Part shown: one piece after another, positions 24,148 through 24,248 of the stretch
How the letters are laid out: each line of letters begins with the position of its first letter
Numbering within the stretch: position 1 is the stretch's first letter
Assembly (NCBI GenBank): GCA_964387205.1
Contig: CAYLVY010000052.1
Span: 1-24,248 of the forward strand
Source of the DNA: CAIVAT01 sp964387205
GTDB taxonomy: Bacteria; Bacteroidota; Bacteroidia; Bacteroidales; FEN-979
Reading direction: 5' to 3'
Length of the DNA: 24,248 nucleotides
Program-made: the position numbers and the translations under genes
The notes under the pieces: model-generated
What the model was told of the DNA's origin: nothing
What the model saw: only the letters and a program-made list of their open reading frames with translations
The model's database searches: none

Positions 24148-24248
24148 ATGAGAAATGTTACAAAATTGCTCAGGAACATGCTGGTGATGTTCGCCGCCAT
24201 GTTTCTGTCCGTAACACTCGGATATGGCCAGCAAACGGTCTTATTGTC
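24148..24248 (+). CDS. Secreted protein, N-terminal fragment (signal peptide only)
   Basis: An ATG at 24148 opens a frame running off the window. The 33 visible residues are a classic signal peptide: basic start MRNVTKLLRN, hydrophobic core MLVMFAAMFLSVTL, then GYGQQ, where signal peptidase could cut before QQ. Nothing of the mature protein is visible beyond five to eight residues. It lies on the same strand as the T9SS cargo gene, 303 bases after it, and could be another exported or outer-membrane protein. Confidence 0.7.
   Translation, partial: MRNVTKLLRNMLVMFAAMFLSVTLGYGQQTVLL

Overview
The window looks like part of a Bacteroidota genome (probably Bacteroidales-like), most likely a metagenome assembly. 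The evidence is threefold. Several promoters carry the Bacteroidota -7 element TAnnTTTG, for example at 4060-4067, 19756-19763 and 23944-23951. A 1332-residue secreted protein ends in a type IX secretion (T9SS) sorting domain. Shine-Dalgarno sequences are mostly weak or absent. A run of ten N (253-262) marks a scaffold gap, and the sequences on its two sides are near-copies of each other.

Region 1 (1-4003, minus strand): a tandem array of cobalamin-binding radical SAM enzymes. Two are complete (4003-2648 and 2627-1257), a third is cut by the gap (1260-263), and a 252-base piece of a nearly identical copy lies beyond it. Region 2 (4038-7118, plus strand): a divergent, tightly packed operon from a strong promoter, encoding an acyl carrier protein, a FabH-like ketosynthase, a short-chain dehydrogenase/reductase and a polyprenyl-phosphate type glycosyltransferase. 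Region 3 (7126-11980): a WecE/RffA-like aminotransferase on the minus strand, then a Wzx-type flippase and two paralogous PAPS-type sulfotransferases on the plus strand. Regions 2 and 3 together read as a surface-glycan locus. The short fatty-acid module could make an acyl group, perhaps a 3-hydroxyacyl, for a 4-amino-4,6-dideoxy sugar, and the sulfotransferases could decorate the product. That linkage is inference.

Region 4 (11968-19719, minus strand): read 5' to 3', rplU and rpmA followed by a good intrinsic terminator, serS, a small outer-membrane beta-barrel protein with its own promoter, mtnA, a large secreted BNR-repeat beta-propeller protein and a GNAT acetyltransferase. The last four are separated by 19 bases or fewer, or overlap. 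Region 5 (19815-24248, plus strand): a large T9SS-exported multidomain protein, a roughly 300-base intergenic leader with a promoter, and the signal peptide of another secreted protein running off the end.

The part most worth following up is the divergent pairing of a tandem B12-radical SAM array with a mini fatty-acid module inside a sulfated, amino-sugar glycan locus. No rRNA, tRNA, CRISPR array or insertion sequence was recognised.
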